64,000 nucleotides of DNA, taken from contig JBNKCG010000094.1 of the NCBI GenBank assembly GCA_050287605.1, positions 1-64,000 of the forward strand, in the 5' to 3' direction. The DNA comes from QQUJ01 sp050287605. Its GTDB lineage: Bacteria; Pseudomonadota; Gammaproteobacteria; QQUJ01. Within the stretch, counting starts at the first letter, position 1, and every line of letters starts with the position of its first letter. Below, piece by piece: positions 7,425 through 15,708 of the stretch. A program made the translations under genes and the position numbers. Below the pieces are notes generated by a model. It was given only the letters and a program-made list of their open reading frames with translations. It had not been told where the DNA came from and did not search any database.

Positions 7425-8879
7425 CTAGCGGTGCTTCTCGGCGATCATCGCGTCGATACTGTCCATCACCCGATCGCTGGCCTGTTCCATCGCCCGATAC
7501 TTTTCCAGTATCTGGTCCTGCCGATCGGCGTCGCGCTGCCAATCCTGCGCCAGGTAGCCCAGGGCAGCGTGCCCCGCCTGATGGACTTCCTCGTGCGGCT
7601 GCTCGAGATCCCTGAAGGCGCGCAGATGGCTGAAGGCGGCATGGCCGTCACCCTCGTAGTACCACTTGCCCAAACGGCAGCTGTGGCTATCCACCGTGAC
7701 CGCGCGGGCATCGTCGTTGTCGGTGCCGGCGTAGAAGGATTTGTAGGCCTTCTGCTTGTAGATCATGTGATCGACCTTGACCAGCGACGCGTAGCAGATG
7801 TCGTGGGCGAAGTCGACCGACGCGAACGTCGTCTGCGCCTGGTCGGAGAAGTCGTTGAAGTTGCTGCTCATGGTCTCCACTGACTGCTGCACGTCGTTGG
7901 CCATCTCCAGCATTTCTCCGGAGTTGCGCTGCATGGCCGCGGTCTCGTTCTGGAAGGTGGTCACCACCCCGCGGATCTCTTCCGTCGCCGTCTTGGTGTT
8001 CTCGGCGAGCTGCTTCACCTCGTCAGCCACCACCGCAAAGCCTCTGCCGTGCTCCCCCGCCCTTGCCGCCTCGATGGAGGCGTTGAGCGCCAGCAGATTG
8101 GTCTTGTCGGCGATCTCGCTGATCATGCCCAGGATGCCGGTGATCTCGTCGCTCATGGCGTCGAGCTTCACCATGGTCTTGTGGCTCTGCTCGATCATGG
8201 CCAGCGTGCGGGTCTGCGACTCGACCACCCGCGAGACCGCGCCCTGGCTCTCCTCGGCCTTGTTTATATTGCCGGTCGCGATTTCCGAGACCTTCTGCAT
8301 CTCGCTGGTGATGCGCACCAGGTCGTTTTGGCTGAGCAGCAGATTGCCCATGGTCTGGGTGGCGTTGAGCATTTGGAGTTGCGCGGCCATCTGGTTGCGC
8401 ATGATGTGCGCGGCGTTCTCCTCCATGGCGTCCAGCGAGCTGTTGACGCGCTCCAGCGTCGTGCGCAGCTCGCCGTGCAACCCCGCGGGCAGGGTACGCC
8501 TGTAGTAGCGGCCCTGCGAAACCAACTCGAAGCTGGTCTTGACCTCGCGGAAAAAGGTCTCCAGCTGATCCAGCGTCTCGTTCAGATCCCAGGCGATCTG
8601 CCCCGCCTCGCCCATCCAGGGAACCTGGGTGATGCGCGAGCTGAACCGCCCCTGGAGCATCTCCTCGAGCACCTTTTCGGTGCGCTTCATGACGTGGAAA
8701 GGCATCTTCATGCGCTGGCTGATCAGTATCGCCAGGCCCAGCGCCAGCAGCGGAAAGACCCAGATCCAGTGCCGGTAACTTCCCGCCGCGAACGCGGTCA
8801 GAAGCGTGGCGGCATTCAGCACGACAAAGATCAACAGGTAGACCTGCAGCCGGGTGGCCAGGTACAGACGTTTCATCAT
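7425..8879 (-). CDS. Methyl-accepting chemotaxis transducer with CZB zinc domain
   Basis: The product has 484 residues from the ATG at 8879, chosen for AAGG eight bases upstream; an in-frame ATG at 8909 is possible. Two hydrophobic helices lie near the N-terminus (about 9-30 and 37-54) with almost no periplasmic loop, so it cannot sense external ligands directly. A HAMP-like region follows, then the MCP signalling hairpin with KTNLLALNASIEAARAGEHGRGF. The C-terminus is a CZB domain: VDHMIYK, HSCRLGKWYYEG and PHEEVHQAG supply the 3 His/1 Cys zinc ligands. It is translated just ahead of the Aer-type PAS protein, its likely sensor partner. Confidence 0.92.
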   Translation of the reverse strand: MMKRLYLATRLQVYLLIFVVLNAATLLTAFAAGSYRHWIWVFPLLALGLAILISQRMKMPFHVMKRTEKVLEEMLQGRFSSRITQVPWMGEAGQIAWDLNETLDQLETFFREVKTSFELVSQGRYYRRTLPAGLHGELRTTLERVNSSLDAMEENAAHIMRNQMAAQLQMLNATQTMGNLLLSQNDLVRITSEMQKVSEIATGNINKAEESQGAVSRVVESQTRTLAMIEQSHKTMVKLDAMSDEITGILGMISEIADKTNLLALNASIEAARAGEHGRGFAVVADEVKQLAENTKTATEEIRGVVTTFQNETAAMQRNSGEMLEMANDVQQSVETMSSNFNDFSDQAQTTFASVDFAHDICYASLVKVDHMIYKQKAYKSFYAGTDNDDARAVTVDSHSCRLGKWYYEGDGHAAFSHLRAFRDLEQPHEEVHQAGHAALGYLAQDWQRDADRQDQILEKYRAMEQASDRVMDSIDAMIAEKHR

Positions 8880-9126
8880 GGTCAAAACCTTATTTCGGCG
8901 AAGGCACATTCCAGGAGCATGGCCCGCGTTCGCGCACTATCCGGGCGGACGGGTGCCGCGATCGCATCCCCCGGTCCCGCGCACCGCTCCCCTGGCGGCA
9001 ACGCGTCGCGAAACCACGGAAACCACGTTCTATTAAGGGGACCTCCCCGACCGCCAGCGCAATCGAGTCCTTCAGGCAGGATTCCGGAATGGTCCGCCCA
9101 CTACCCATCAACATCACCCCATTCAT

Positions 9127-9153
9127 TTAGCGCCGATCGTTGGATAATCTTTA
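9127..9153 (-). promoter_or_regulatory. Candidate sigma-28 (FliA) promoter for the receptor operon
   Basis: Read on the minus strand the site is TAAA, 15 nt, GGCGCTAA. The FliA consensus is TAAA-N15-GCCGATAA, so the -35 and the spacing match exactly and the -10 matches 6 of 8. It lies about 250 nt before the start of the chemotaxis transducer, a gene class usually under FliA control. The leader would be long. Confidence 0.4.
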
Positions 9154-9272
9154 GGTTCCCGCAACGCCACGCCAGAACAAACCCCAACCCGGCCGGCGCC
9201 ACCTTTGCCCTATGATTAATATGGAAAAGGGATCAACTCGGCCGTGTTGACCCGGCCAAAGGTGTCCAGGCA

Positions 9273-9419
9273 GTGAAGAAGACCCTAAATACTCTCACCA
9301 GGACCGTCGTGTTGCTGTGGTTAATCATGCCGTCCAACGGCGATTAGGGCTTGGTGGACGCGAACATCCAGGTGCTCATGGGCGGGGCGCAGATCCACGC
9401 TGCGCCCCTGGCAAAATGA
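9273..9419 (+). other. Interrupted small secreted-protein-like reading frame
   Basis: From a GTG at 9273 the frame reads a lysine-rich start and a hydrophobic stretch (VVLLWLIM) like a signal peptide, then meets a TAG at 9345. In the same frame it continues as GLVDANIQVLMGGAQIHAAPLAK and ends with TGA at 9417-9419. This may be the remnant of a small exported-protein gene with one nonsense mutation, or chance. No homologue is known to me. Confidence 0.2.
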
Positions 9420-9701
9420 GCGTTCACCTTCGCTCGCGCTCTCATCTCCCGATCCGGCGGACGATCCTGTTGCGCCAACTCGGGCACGCCTTTCAGCCAG
9501 TCTTGGACTTTCGCTATCTCGTGCTTTCTATCTTCGAAGACCGAACTTCTAAATCCGAACGACCAACTAAAAACACACAGATTTCTAAGAGGGATATGTT
9601 TAACCAAACCGGCTGCATTTCAGTCATCGGGATAGACGCCACACAGGGAATGAAATATGAAGAACTTCGTTTTCAGGCAGCACAGAAGTAGCAAAAACCA
9701 A

Positions 9702-9733
9702 AAAGGCTTACGAATGAAAACTCGTAAGCCTTT
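9702..9733 (-). terminator. Hairpin terminator after tRNA-Thr
   Basis: Perfect 12-bp inverted repeat AAAGGCTTACGA/TCGTAAGCCTTT with an 8-nt loop. On the minus strand it lies 12 nt past the tRNA 3' end and ends in CCTTTTTGG. The A and T runs on both sides would let it work in either direction. Confidence 0.75.
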
Positions 9734-9744
9734 CTTTACTTTAA

Positions 9745-9820
9745 TGGTGCCGGCAGAGGGACTTGAACCCCCAACCTACTGATTACAAATCAGTTGCACT
9801 GCCAATTGTGCTATGCCGGC
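9745..9820 (-). tRNA. tRNA-Thr (anticodon TGT)
   Basis: The minus strand folds as a full tRNA. The acceptor stem is GCCGGCA/TGCCGGC with an encoded CCA (9745-9747), the anticodon stem is CTGAT/ATCAG around the loop TTTGTAA, and the T arm contains GGTTCAAGTCC. Anticodon TGT reads ACA and ACG threonine codons. It follows SPOR-protein, coaX and birA on the same strand, matching the E. coli order in which thrU lies beyond birA and the pantothenate kinase gene. The tyrU-glyT-thrT-tufB part expected next is absent. Confidence 0.95.
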
Positions 9821-9912
9821 CTGGTGCTGAATAGTTATTCATCGTTCCCAACGACAGACGACTACCTCTCCTAACCGCGAGGCTGCCGCCGACTAGGAAA
9901 AAATTTTAAGTG

Positions 9913-9931
9913 TTGCCCCCATCAGGGGCAA
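9913..9931 (-). terminator. Hairpin at the end of the birA-coaX-SPOR operon
   Basis: TTGCCCC and GGGGCAA pair across a 5-nt loop that overlaps the stop codon of the SPOR gene. On the minus strand the stem is followed after a short gap by AAAATTTTTT. The stem is short and the T-run is slightly distant, so termination may be partial and some transcripts could run on into tRNA-Thr. Confidence 0.45.
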
Positions 9932-10740
9932 GGACGGTCCCACGAATGTGCCTCGGGATAGCGCCGCTGTACCGCTTGCGCCAGTGCTTCGGAAAGGCGC
10001 CCGGAGTTTTTCGGCCCCAGTTCCAGCCAGTAGGTGGGCGTCTCCCGCTCCTGGCTCGAGAGCTTCACTGCGTAGCCGCGCGTCTCCATCTCGGCCATCA
10101 GCCGCATCGCAGACTCGCGCTGGCTGAACACCCCCAGGGAGATGGCGTTGTTCAGCGCCCCCCCCAGGACGAAGCTGTCGATCCCCTTGGCCTTCAGTTC
10201 ACGCAAGCGCTCCAGCGCGGCCGCGCGCGATCCGGGGGAGGGCAGATAGACGATATAACGTGCGTCATGCGCTTCGCCTTCGCTCGCCACGGCGGTGTAG
10301 ACACGTCGTTCGGCAAGGTAGCGCGCAGCGGAGCGGGCGCGATCTTCCGCACGGAACGGCCCAAGACGCGTGCAGGAACCCTCCTGCTCCGCCTGCACGT
10401 CGGGCGCTGCCGGCGGCTTCTCCTCGGCCGCATCGGGGGCTGCACCGGTCGGTTCGCCGGCGGACGCCACGGGGGTTGGCGCCGGGGCGGGGGGAGCGAC
10501 CGGCTCTGGTGCGGAAACCGGCGTCGGCGCCGCACTGCTTTCCGCCGTCGGGCGCGGGGATTCCTCCTGCGCTGCCGCTGGCTGTGCCGCGGCCCGCTCC
10601 CCCACCAGTTCCAACGGCGGTACGCCCGGCACCGTCGCGGGCACTGAAGCCGGCACACGGTCGCGCGCCGTGGGGGTAGCGTTGGGCCAGAGAAACAACA
10701 CCAGATTGGCGAGCAGCAGCAGCCCGAACAACCACCTCAT
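9922..10740 (-). CDS. SPOR-domain membrane protein
   Basis: The product has 272 residues. One N-terminal membrane segment (about 2-19, FGLLLLANLVLFLWPN) is followed by a long Ala/Pro/Glu-rich flexible stretch (about 20-145) and a C-terminal SPOR-like domain (about 150-225) with SCTRLGPFRAEDRA and FVLGGALNNAISLGVFSQRESA. SPOR domains bind denuded peptidoglycan, so a role at the periplasmic face and perhaps at division sites is likely. It overlaps coaX by 4 nt and is the third gene of birA-coaX-SPOR, an order also known from pseudomonads. Confidence 0.85.
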   Translation of the reverse strand: MRWLFGLLLLANLVLFLWPNATPTARDRVPASVPATVPGVPPLELVGERAAAQPAAAQEESPRPTAESSAAPTPVSAPEPVAPPAPAPTPVASAGEPTGAAPDAAEEKPPAAPDVQAEQEGSCTRLGPFRAEDRARSAARYLAERRVYTAVASEGEAHDARYIVYLPSPGSRAAALERLRELKAKGIDSFVLGGALNNAISLGVFSQRESAMRLMAEMETRGYAVKLSSQERETPTYWLELGPKNSGRLSEALAQAVQRRYPEAHSWDRPCP

Positions 10741-11504
10741 TCCACCGCCTCCCCTTGCTGCGCCCGCGCTCGTATCGCGAGGCCCTCAAATACCAGATCC
10801 GGTTCCAGCAGGTATTCGCCCTGCAACAGCGGCTGCAGGTACGCCGCGTCGCCGCCGGTGAGCAGGCGCCGGGCACGCTCGCCCAACTGCGCGTCGACTC
10901 CGTCGCAGACGCGATCGATGAACGCCGCCAATGCGTACTGTATCCCGTAACCGACGGCCTGCACCGTATCGTTCGCGAGCAGCGTCTGCGGCCGTTGTTC
11001 GATGCCCCACGCAGCGTCCAGGTGAATGTCGCCACCGGTTAGCGAGCGGTGTTGCGTCGCGAGGCCCGGCACGATCAACCCGCCCAGGTGCACACCGTGA
11101 CGGTCGACGGCATCGATGGTGAGCGCACTGCCGCAATCGATCACGCAGCTCGCGCCGGGAAACCGCTGATGCGCCGCCAGCAGCGCCGTCCAGCGATCCA
11201 CCCCCAGACGTTCGGGGCGTGGATACGCGTTCACCACACCGCCTTCCCGGGCCGCCGCGACGGCAAACTCCACCGCCACCTCCCAGCGCTGACGGGTCCA
11301 GGCATCGAGCGCAGCCCGCGCCTCACCGCGGGCCACGCTGGCCGCCACGATGCGTCGCGGTTGCGGCAGCGCCGCCCAGGCATCGTCCAACGCCTGGACC
11401 AGATCCGCATCGCGATGGACGATGAAACCGCCACGCTGCAGCCCCTCCTCCGCCAAGCGCATCCATTTGAGTCGGGTGTTGCCCATATCCACCAACAGGA
11501 TCAC
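10737..11504 (-). CDS. coaX: Type III pantothenate kinase
   Basis: The product has 255 residues from a GTG start whose bases overlap the birA stop (GTGA). ASKHA-fold motifs are clear: DMGNTRLKW near the N-terminus for ATP phosphate binding, GVDRW, DCGSALTIDAV and GGLIVPGL. It phosphorylates pantothenate in the first committed step of coenzyme A synthesis; type III enzymes are not inhibited by CoA and use a monovalent cation. The overlaps with birA and the SPOR gene indicate one operon with coupled translation. Confidence 0.95.
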   Translation of the reverse strand: MILLVDMGNTRLKWMRLAEEGLQRGGFIVHRDADLVQALDDAWAALPQPRRIVAASVARGEARAALDAWTRQRWEVAVEFAVAAAREGGVVNAYPRPERLGVDRWTALLAAHQRFPGASCVIDCGSALTIDAVDRHGVHLGGLIVPGLATQHRSLTGGDIHLDAAWGIEQRPQTLLANDTVQAVGYGIQYALAAFIDRVCDGVDAQLGERARRLLTGGDAAYLQPLLQGEYLLEPDLVFEGLAIRARAQQGEAVE

Positions 11505-12481
11505 GAGCGACCCCGCAGGCTGACTTCCCCGGCATGGTAGGTGCGAATCCCCGTGGCATGGCGCACGCGCAACGCCCCGGTTTCGTCGATGCCCACGCCC
11601 TCGCCTTCGATCGCACCCTCGGGGGTGTGGACGACGACCGGCTGCTCGCACAGTGCATCCAGACGCCGCCAAGGCTGCAGATAGGGCTGCAGACCGGTGG
11701 CGGCGAACGTTTCCAGGCGGCACAGCAAGGCATCGATCAGCGCCGCTGCCAACAGGTTGCGCGAGATGCCGCGCCCGCCGCCGGCGCGGTGAAGATCGGT
11801 CCACGCCTGATCGATGGCCGCCCCGGCCTCCGACGGCATACTCACGTTGATGCCGACGCCCACCACCACGTAGCAGGGGCCGCCCGCTTCGCCCGCCATC
11901 TCGATGAGAACCCCGCCCAGCTTGGCACCGCGCCACAGCAGATCGTTGGGCCATTTAAGCTTCACCTCGGCGACGCCGAGCGTTTCCAGCACCTGGGCGA
12001 CGATCACCCCGACGGCCAGGCTCAGCCCCTGCACCGCGCGGGCGCCGTCCGGGAAGCGCCACAGCAGTGACAGGTAGAGATTGCCGGCAAAGGGCGAGAT
12101 CCAACTGCGGCCGCGGCGGCCGCGCCCGGCCTGCTGGGTTTCGGCCAAACAGACGCTGCCGCTATCCGCACCGGCTGCGCCGCGCTCCATCAGAAAGCGG
12201 TTGGTGGAGTCGGTGGATTCGAACAGGTGCAGTTCGCCCAGCAGCTCACGCCCGCGTTCGGAGAGCATCGAACCGATCGCATCGCCATCCAGCAGTTCCA
12301 GGGGATCGGCCAGGCGGTAACCGCGGCCGGTGACGGCATCCACGCGCAGCCCCACCTCGGCCAAGCCGCGCAGCGCCTTCCAGACAGCGGCACGGCTGAC
12401 GCCCAGGTGGACGCCGAGCGCCTCCCCGGAATGGAAACGGCCGTCTTGCAGGATGCGCAGGATGCGGTGGCGGGTGGTCAT
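11501..12481 (-). CDS. birA: Biotin-[acetyl-CoA-carboxylase] ligase / biotin repressor
   Basis: The product has 326 residues with three parts: a winged-helix DNA-binding domain (about 1-65, with VSRAAVWKALRGL), the ligase core with GRGRRGRSWISPF (biotinyl-AMP binding) and KLKWPNDLL, and a C-terminal SH3-like domain ending in GEVSLRG. The helix-turn-helix marks the bifunctional class that both biotinylates BCCP and represses bio genes. The start codon is only 3 nt from an inserted inverted-repeat element, so its promoter and ribosome binding site must lie in or beyond that element; no clear Shine-Dalgarno sequence is visible. Confidence 0.95.
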   Translation of the reverse strand: MTTRHRILRILQDGRFHSGEALGVHLGVSRAAVWKALRGLAEVGLRVDAVTGRGYRLADPLELLDGDAIGSMLSERGRELLGELHLFESTDSTNRFLMERGAAGADSGSVCLAETQQAGRGRRGRSWISPFAGNLYLSLLWRFPDGARAVQGLSLAVGVIVAQVLETLGVAEVKLKWPNDLLWRGAKLGGVLIEMAGEAGGPCYVVVGVGINVSMPSEAGAAIDQAWTDLHRAGGGRGISRNLLAAALIDALLCRLETFAATGLQPYLQPWRRLDALCEQPVVVHTPEGAIEGEGVGIDETGALRVRHATGIRTYHAGEVSLRGRS

Positions 12482-12484
12482 CTA

Positions 12485-12785
12485 GGGCCTGTTGACACTA
12501 ATCGGATAGGTCCTGCTGGGTCTCATTTTTCGTCCAGCAAGGCAGAATGAGCGATGTGTAGCACCGCTACATGAGCGAATGATAACGCCGCTGGGCGGAA
12601 AATGAGGCCCAGCCTTCCGGGTTGCGCCTGAAAACACGCCACTCGGCGTTGCTCGTACCCAATACACTCGCTGCGCTCGTGGGGCAGGCTCTCGCTCATT
12701 TGGAATGACCAAACTTCGCTCCTCGCGCCTGGATTGGCGTATTTTCAGGCACAACAGGACCTATCCGATCAGTGTCAACAGGCCC
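12485..12785. repeat. 301-bp composite inverted-repeat element (MITE-like)
   Basis: The outer ends are 31-bp inverted repeats with one mismatch, beginning GGGCCTGTTGACACT. Inside are two more palindromes side by side: 12515-12538 with 12590-12613 (GCTGGG...CCAGC type), and 12621-12641 with 12735-12755 (GCGCCTGAAAA type). No gene is encoded. No clear target duplication could be found. The element touches the birA start region on one side and lies about 135 bp before the SH3-protein gene on the other. Confidence 0.75.
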
Positions 12786-12920
12786 AATTGTATCAAGTGA
12801 AATCACGCCAAATGTGAAGCATCTCCGCGCGCGACCGCCCGCGCATGCGCCACGCTATGCAACAAAGTACACTACCATCCCGTATCCCAATCCTGAACTC
12901 AGAACAACACAGGGACCCCC

Positions 12921-13508
12921 ATGAAACGCGCACTGCTTCTTATTGCCTGTTGCTGGCCACTGCTGGCTTACAGCGAATCCGTCTGGGTCAACGACATCAT
13001 CTATCTGGGCGTGCGTCCCGAACGCGAGGGGGGCAAGCCGGTGGCAGTGGTGAAATCGGGCACCGTGCTCGAAGTGCTGGAACGCGACAGCCGTAACCTG
13101 CGCGTGCGCACCCCCGACGGTGTGGAGGGATGGGTCAGCGCCACCTACATCAGCGAAGAGATGCCCGCCCGCCAGCAACTGGCCGCCGTGGAGGAACGCT
13201 ACAACAAACTCAACGACGAGATGGAGCGGGTCAACGGCGAAGTGAAGACGATCAACGAGGCCAACACCACCTTGAGCGCCAACCTGCTGAACGTCACGCA
13301 GGAACGCGACCAGCTGCAACAGAAGATCGACGAGCTCAACCAGCAGATCGCGGCACTGAGCCCGCAACCGGCGGAGCTGGCCGGTGCACAACGCGAGTTC
13401 TACTACTGGATCGTCGCCGCCATCGCGGCATTTATCTGCGCATTCGCCGCAGGGGCCGCCTGGTACCGCAAGCGCGCCATGCGACGACTGGGCGGACTGA
13501 GAATCTGA
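12921..13508 (+). CDS. TIGR04211-type SH3 domain protein
   Basis: The product has 195 residues. A signal peptide (about 1-18, ALLLIACCWPLLAYS) is followed by a bacterial SH3 domain (about 22-85; GTVLEVLERDSRNLRVRTPDGVEGWV), a coiled coil (about 92-150) and a C-terminal transmembrane helix (about 162-180). This matches the YgiM/TIGR04211 layout: a periplasmic SH3 domain on a coiled-coil stalk anchored in the inner membrane. Its role is unknown, probably cell-wall related. It converges with the Sel1-repeat gene, whose stop is 14 nt away. Confidence 0.88.
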   Translation: MKRALLLIACCWPLLAYSESVWVNDIIYLGVRPEREGGKPVAVVKSGTVLEVLERDSRNLRVRTPDGVEGWVSATYISEEMPARQQLAAVEERYNKLNDEMERVNGEVKTINEANTTLSANLLNVTQERDQLQQKIDELNQQIAALSPQPAELAGAQREFYYWIVAAIAAFICAFAAGAAWYRKRAMRRLGGLRI

Positions 13509-13521
13509 CCGCCGACCCGCG

Positions 13522-15708
13522 CTAGCGCACCAGGGTCTGCGTCCTGCTCAGGCGTTGCGCCTCGGCGATCTGATCCGGTGACATGCGCCGCGCAACGATG
13601 TCGCGGTAGTTACCCGCCACGCTGTCGCCGGCCGCCGCCGCCAGATTCCACCACAGGTGCGCCTGCACGTAATCGGTCTTCACCCCGGCGCCCGAGAAGT
13701 AGATCTGCCCCAATTCCTGCTGCGCGGGCACCCACCCTTCGCGCGCGGCGCGTTTCAGCCACTCCACCGCGGCACCGGCATCGCGCGGTACGCCCTGCCC
13801 CTCCAAGTAGAGGCGCGCCAGTCGGTACTGGGCGGCCGGATCGTTGGCCTCCGCGGCCTTGCGCAGCCAGCGTGCGGCCGCGCCGTACTCGCGCGGCAAG
13901 CGCGTATCGTCGGCGTACAGCTCACCCAAACGCCGCTGGGCGGCGGCCGAACCGTTGCCCGCGGCACGCTCGTACCAGCGCAGCGCTTCGTTCATGTCTT
14001 CCGTCACACCGTCGCCGCGCTCGTAGAGCTGGGCCACCGCGTACTGCGCCTGCACCACCCCGCGCCGTCCCGCTTCGCGGTACCAGCGCGCCGCTTCCGG
14101 TGTGTAGCGGGCCACGCCTTCGCCCTTGGCGTAGGCCTCGCCCATGCGCAGCTGCGCCTCGGCGTTGCCCTGCTCAGCGGCTTGGCGGTACCACACCACC
14201 GCTTCACGCAGGTCGCGCGGCACTCCGAAACCGAGCCGGTAGTAGTCCCCCATGCGCCGCTGGTAGTCGGCGCTGCCCGATTCGGCGAGGCGGCGCACCC
14301 AGCGCACCGCTTCGGCCGGATTGCTGAGGGGCCCTGAGGGTCCGTAGAGCTGAATCAGCCGTTCGCGCGCGTAGGGATCACCCGCCTCCGCTTCGCGCTC
14401 GTACCAACGCGCCGCCGCAGCGTAGTCGCGCACCGACGCATCACCCAGCGACAACAGATCGGCGAGCCGCGACGGCGCATCCAGCAGCCCATCCTCGGCG
14501 ACACCCAGATACCAGCGCCGCGCCGCGGCGGGGTCGCGTTCAACCCCGGCGCCCTGCTCGTAGGCGCGCCCCAGGTAGTAGCGGGCCAGCGCCACGTCGT
14601 CGTCGGCCAGCTCGCGCAGCGCCGCCACCGCGACGTCGTATTGGCCGGCATCGAAGGCGTTGATGGCCGCTTCAGTCTTACGCGCCTGGCGGCTGGAGTC
14701 CTGCGCCAGTGTGTCGAGCGCCGCGCGCCGTTCGGCGAGCAGATCCCGCGCCGGTGCGCCTGCGGCAGCGCCGTTGCGGTCGTGCATCAACTCCTGACGG
14801 ACCTCGCCGCGCAGCTCGGCCTCGGTTTCGGCGCGAATCTGATCGCGCACTTCGCTGCGCACGTTGGCCAGCGCATCACGGCGCACGCGCTCTTCCTCCT
14901 CACGCAGCGCCTGGGCCACCGCCTCCTTGCGCGCGGCGGCCAGCGCCTGCTCGAACTCGCGCTGGCGCTGTTTCTCTTTGGCGGCGAACTGCTGTTCCAG
15001 GGAGCGCTGCTCGCGCTTGCGCTCCAGCTCGCGCTTCAACGCCAAGGCGTCGGCTGCCTGCTTGGCCTGATCGACGCCTTCGTCGAACCCCTCGCGGCGC
15101 GCCTCGGCCTGCACTTTTTCCAGCACCTTGGCCTGCTCCTTGGCCACAATGCTGTCGATCTCGCTTTGCAGACGCCCCAACTCCTTGCGTGCACCCTCGT
15201 GGCCGTTGGCCGCCGCGCGCGCGTACCAGAACACCGCCTGCATGACGTCCTGTTTCAGCCCCTGGCCTTTCTCCAACGCCACCGCCAACCGGAACTGCGC
15301 ATCGGAGTCGTTGTTCTCGGCGGAGCGCGTATACCAGTTGATCGCCTCCTCACCGTTGTAGACCACGTACTGGCCCTTCTCGTACATCATCCCCAGGCGG
15401 TACTCGGCACGCGGATCACCCAGCTTGGCGAGTCCCTCCCAGATACCGAACGCGGTCTTATAATCGCGCGCCTCGTAGGCGGCCAGGCCGTCGTCGAAAG
15501 TGGGTGGCGTGGTGGGGGCCGCAGCCTCGGCTCCGACGGCGGCGGCCGGTGGCGGGGCCTCCCCCATCCCCACTGAAGGAATCGTAGGCATGGGGGGCGC
15601 TTGGTGCGGGGCGTCCGACGCGCCGACGCCCGGCGCTGCCGCCAGGCTGAGCAAAAAAGCCAGAATAGGGGTTGTGCGCATCATCTGCCCGGTGCGAACT
15701 TTATACAT
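13522..15708 (-). CDS. Large Sel1-repeat periplasmic protein
   Basis: The product has about 728 residues. I chose the ATG at 15708 because GGAG lies nine bases upstream; ATGs at 15684/15681 would also leave the signal peptide (TTPILAFLLSLAAAPGVGA) intact. Sel1-type tetratricopeptide-like repeats occur near the N-terminus and throughout the C-terminal two thirds, with many copies of AxxxYxxGxGVxxDxxxAxxWYxxAA. Between them is a long highly charged coiled coil (about 190-330). Such proteins are scaffolds or regulators in the envelope. The unusually long coiled coil splitting the repeat array is the notable feature. Partners are unknown. Confidence 0.85.
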   Translation of the reverse strand: MYKVRTGQMMRTTPILAFLLSLAAAPGVGASDAPHQAPPMPTIPSVGMGEAPPPAAAVGAEAAAPTTPPTFDDGLAAYEARDYKTAFGIWEGLAKLGDPRAEYRLGMMYEKGQYVVYNGEEAINWYTRSAENNDSDAQFRLAVALEKGQGLKQDVMQAVFWYARAAANGHEGARKELGRLQSEIDSIVAKEQAKVLEKVQAEARREGFDEGVDQAKQAADALALKRELERKREQRSLEQQFAAKEKQRQREFEQALAAARKEAVAQALREEEERVRRDALANVRSEVRDQIRAETEAELRGEVRQELMHDRNGAAAGAPARDLLAERRAALDTLAQDSSRQARKTEAAINAFDAGQYDVAVAALRELADDDVALARYYLGRAYEQGAGVERDPAAARRWYLGVAEDGLLDAPSRLADLLSLGDASVRDYAAAARWYEREAEAGDPYARERLIQLYGPSGPLSNPAEAVRWVRRLAESGSADYQRRMGDYYRLGFGVPRDLREAVVWYRQAAEQGNAEAQLRMGEAYAKGEGVARYTPEAARWYREAGRRGVVQAQYAVAQLYERGDGVTEDMNEALRWYERAAGNGSAAAQRRLGELYADDTRLPREYGAAARWLRKAAEANDPAAQYRLARLYLEGQGVPRDAGAAVEWLKRAAREGWVPAQQELGQIYFSGAGVKTDYVQAHLWWNLAAAAGDSVAGNYRDIVARRMSPDQIAEAQRLSRTQTLVR

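Larger units (their letters stand above)
8880..9744. other. Long intergenic region between receptor operon and tRNA-Thr
   Basis: About 865 bp with no convincing intact gene. It holds a FliA-like promoter (9127-9153, minus strand), an interrupted small reading frame (9273-9419, plus strand) and a bidirectional hairpin terminator (9702-9733). The part from about 9490 to 9700 is clearly richer in A+T than its surroundings. Confidence 0.45.

Noticed and set aside
9344..9607. 87-residue minus-strand frame in the intergenic region before tRNA-Thr
   Set aside because: It has a helical-looking charged stretch but no ribosome binding site and no recognisable family, and part of it overlaps the interrupted plus-strand frame.
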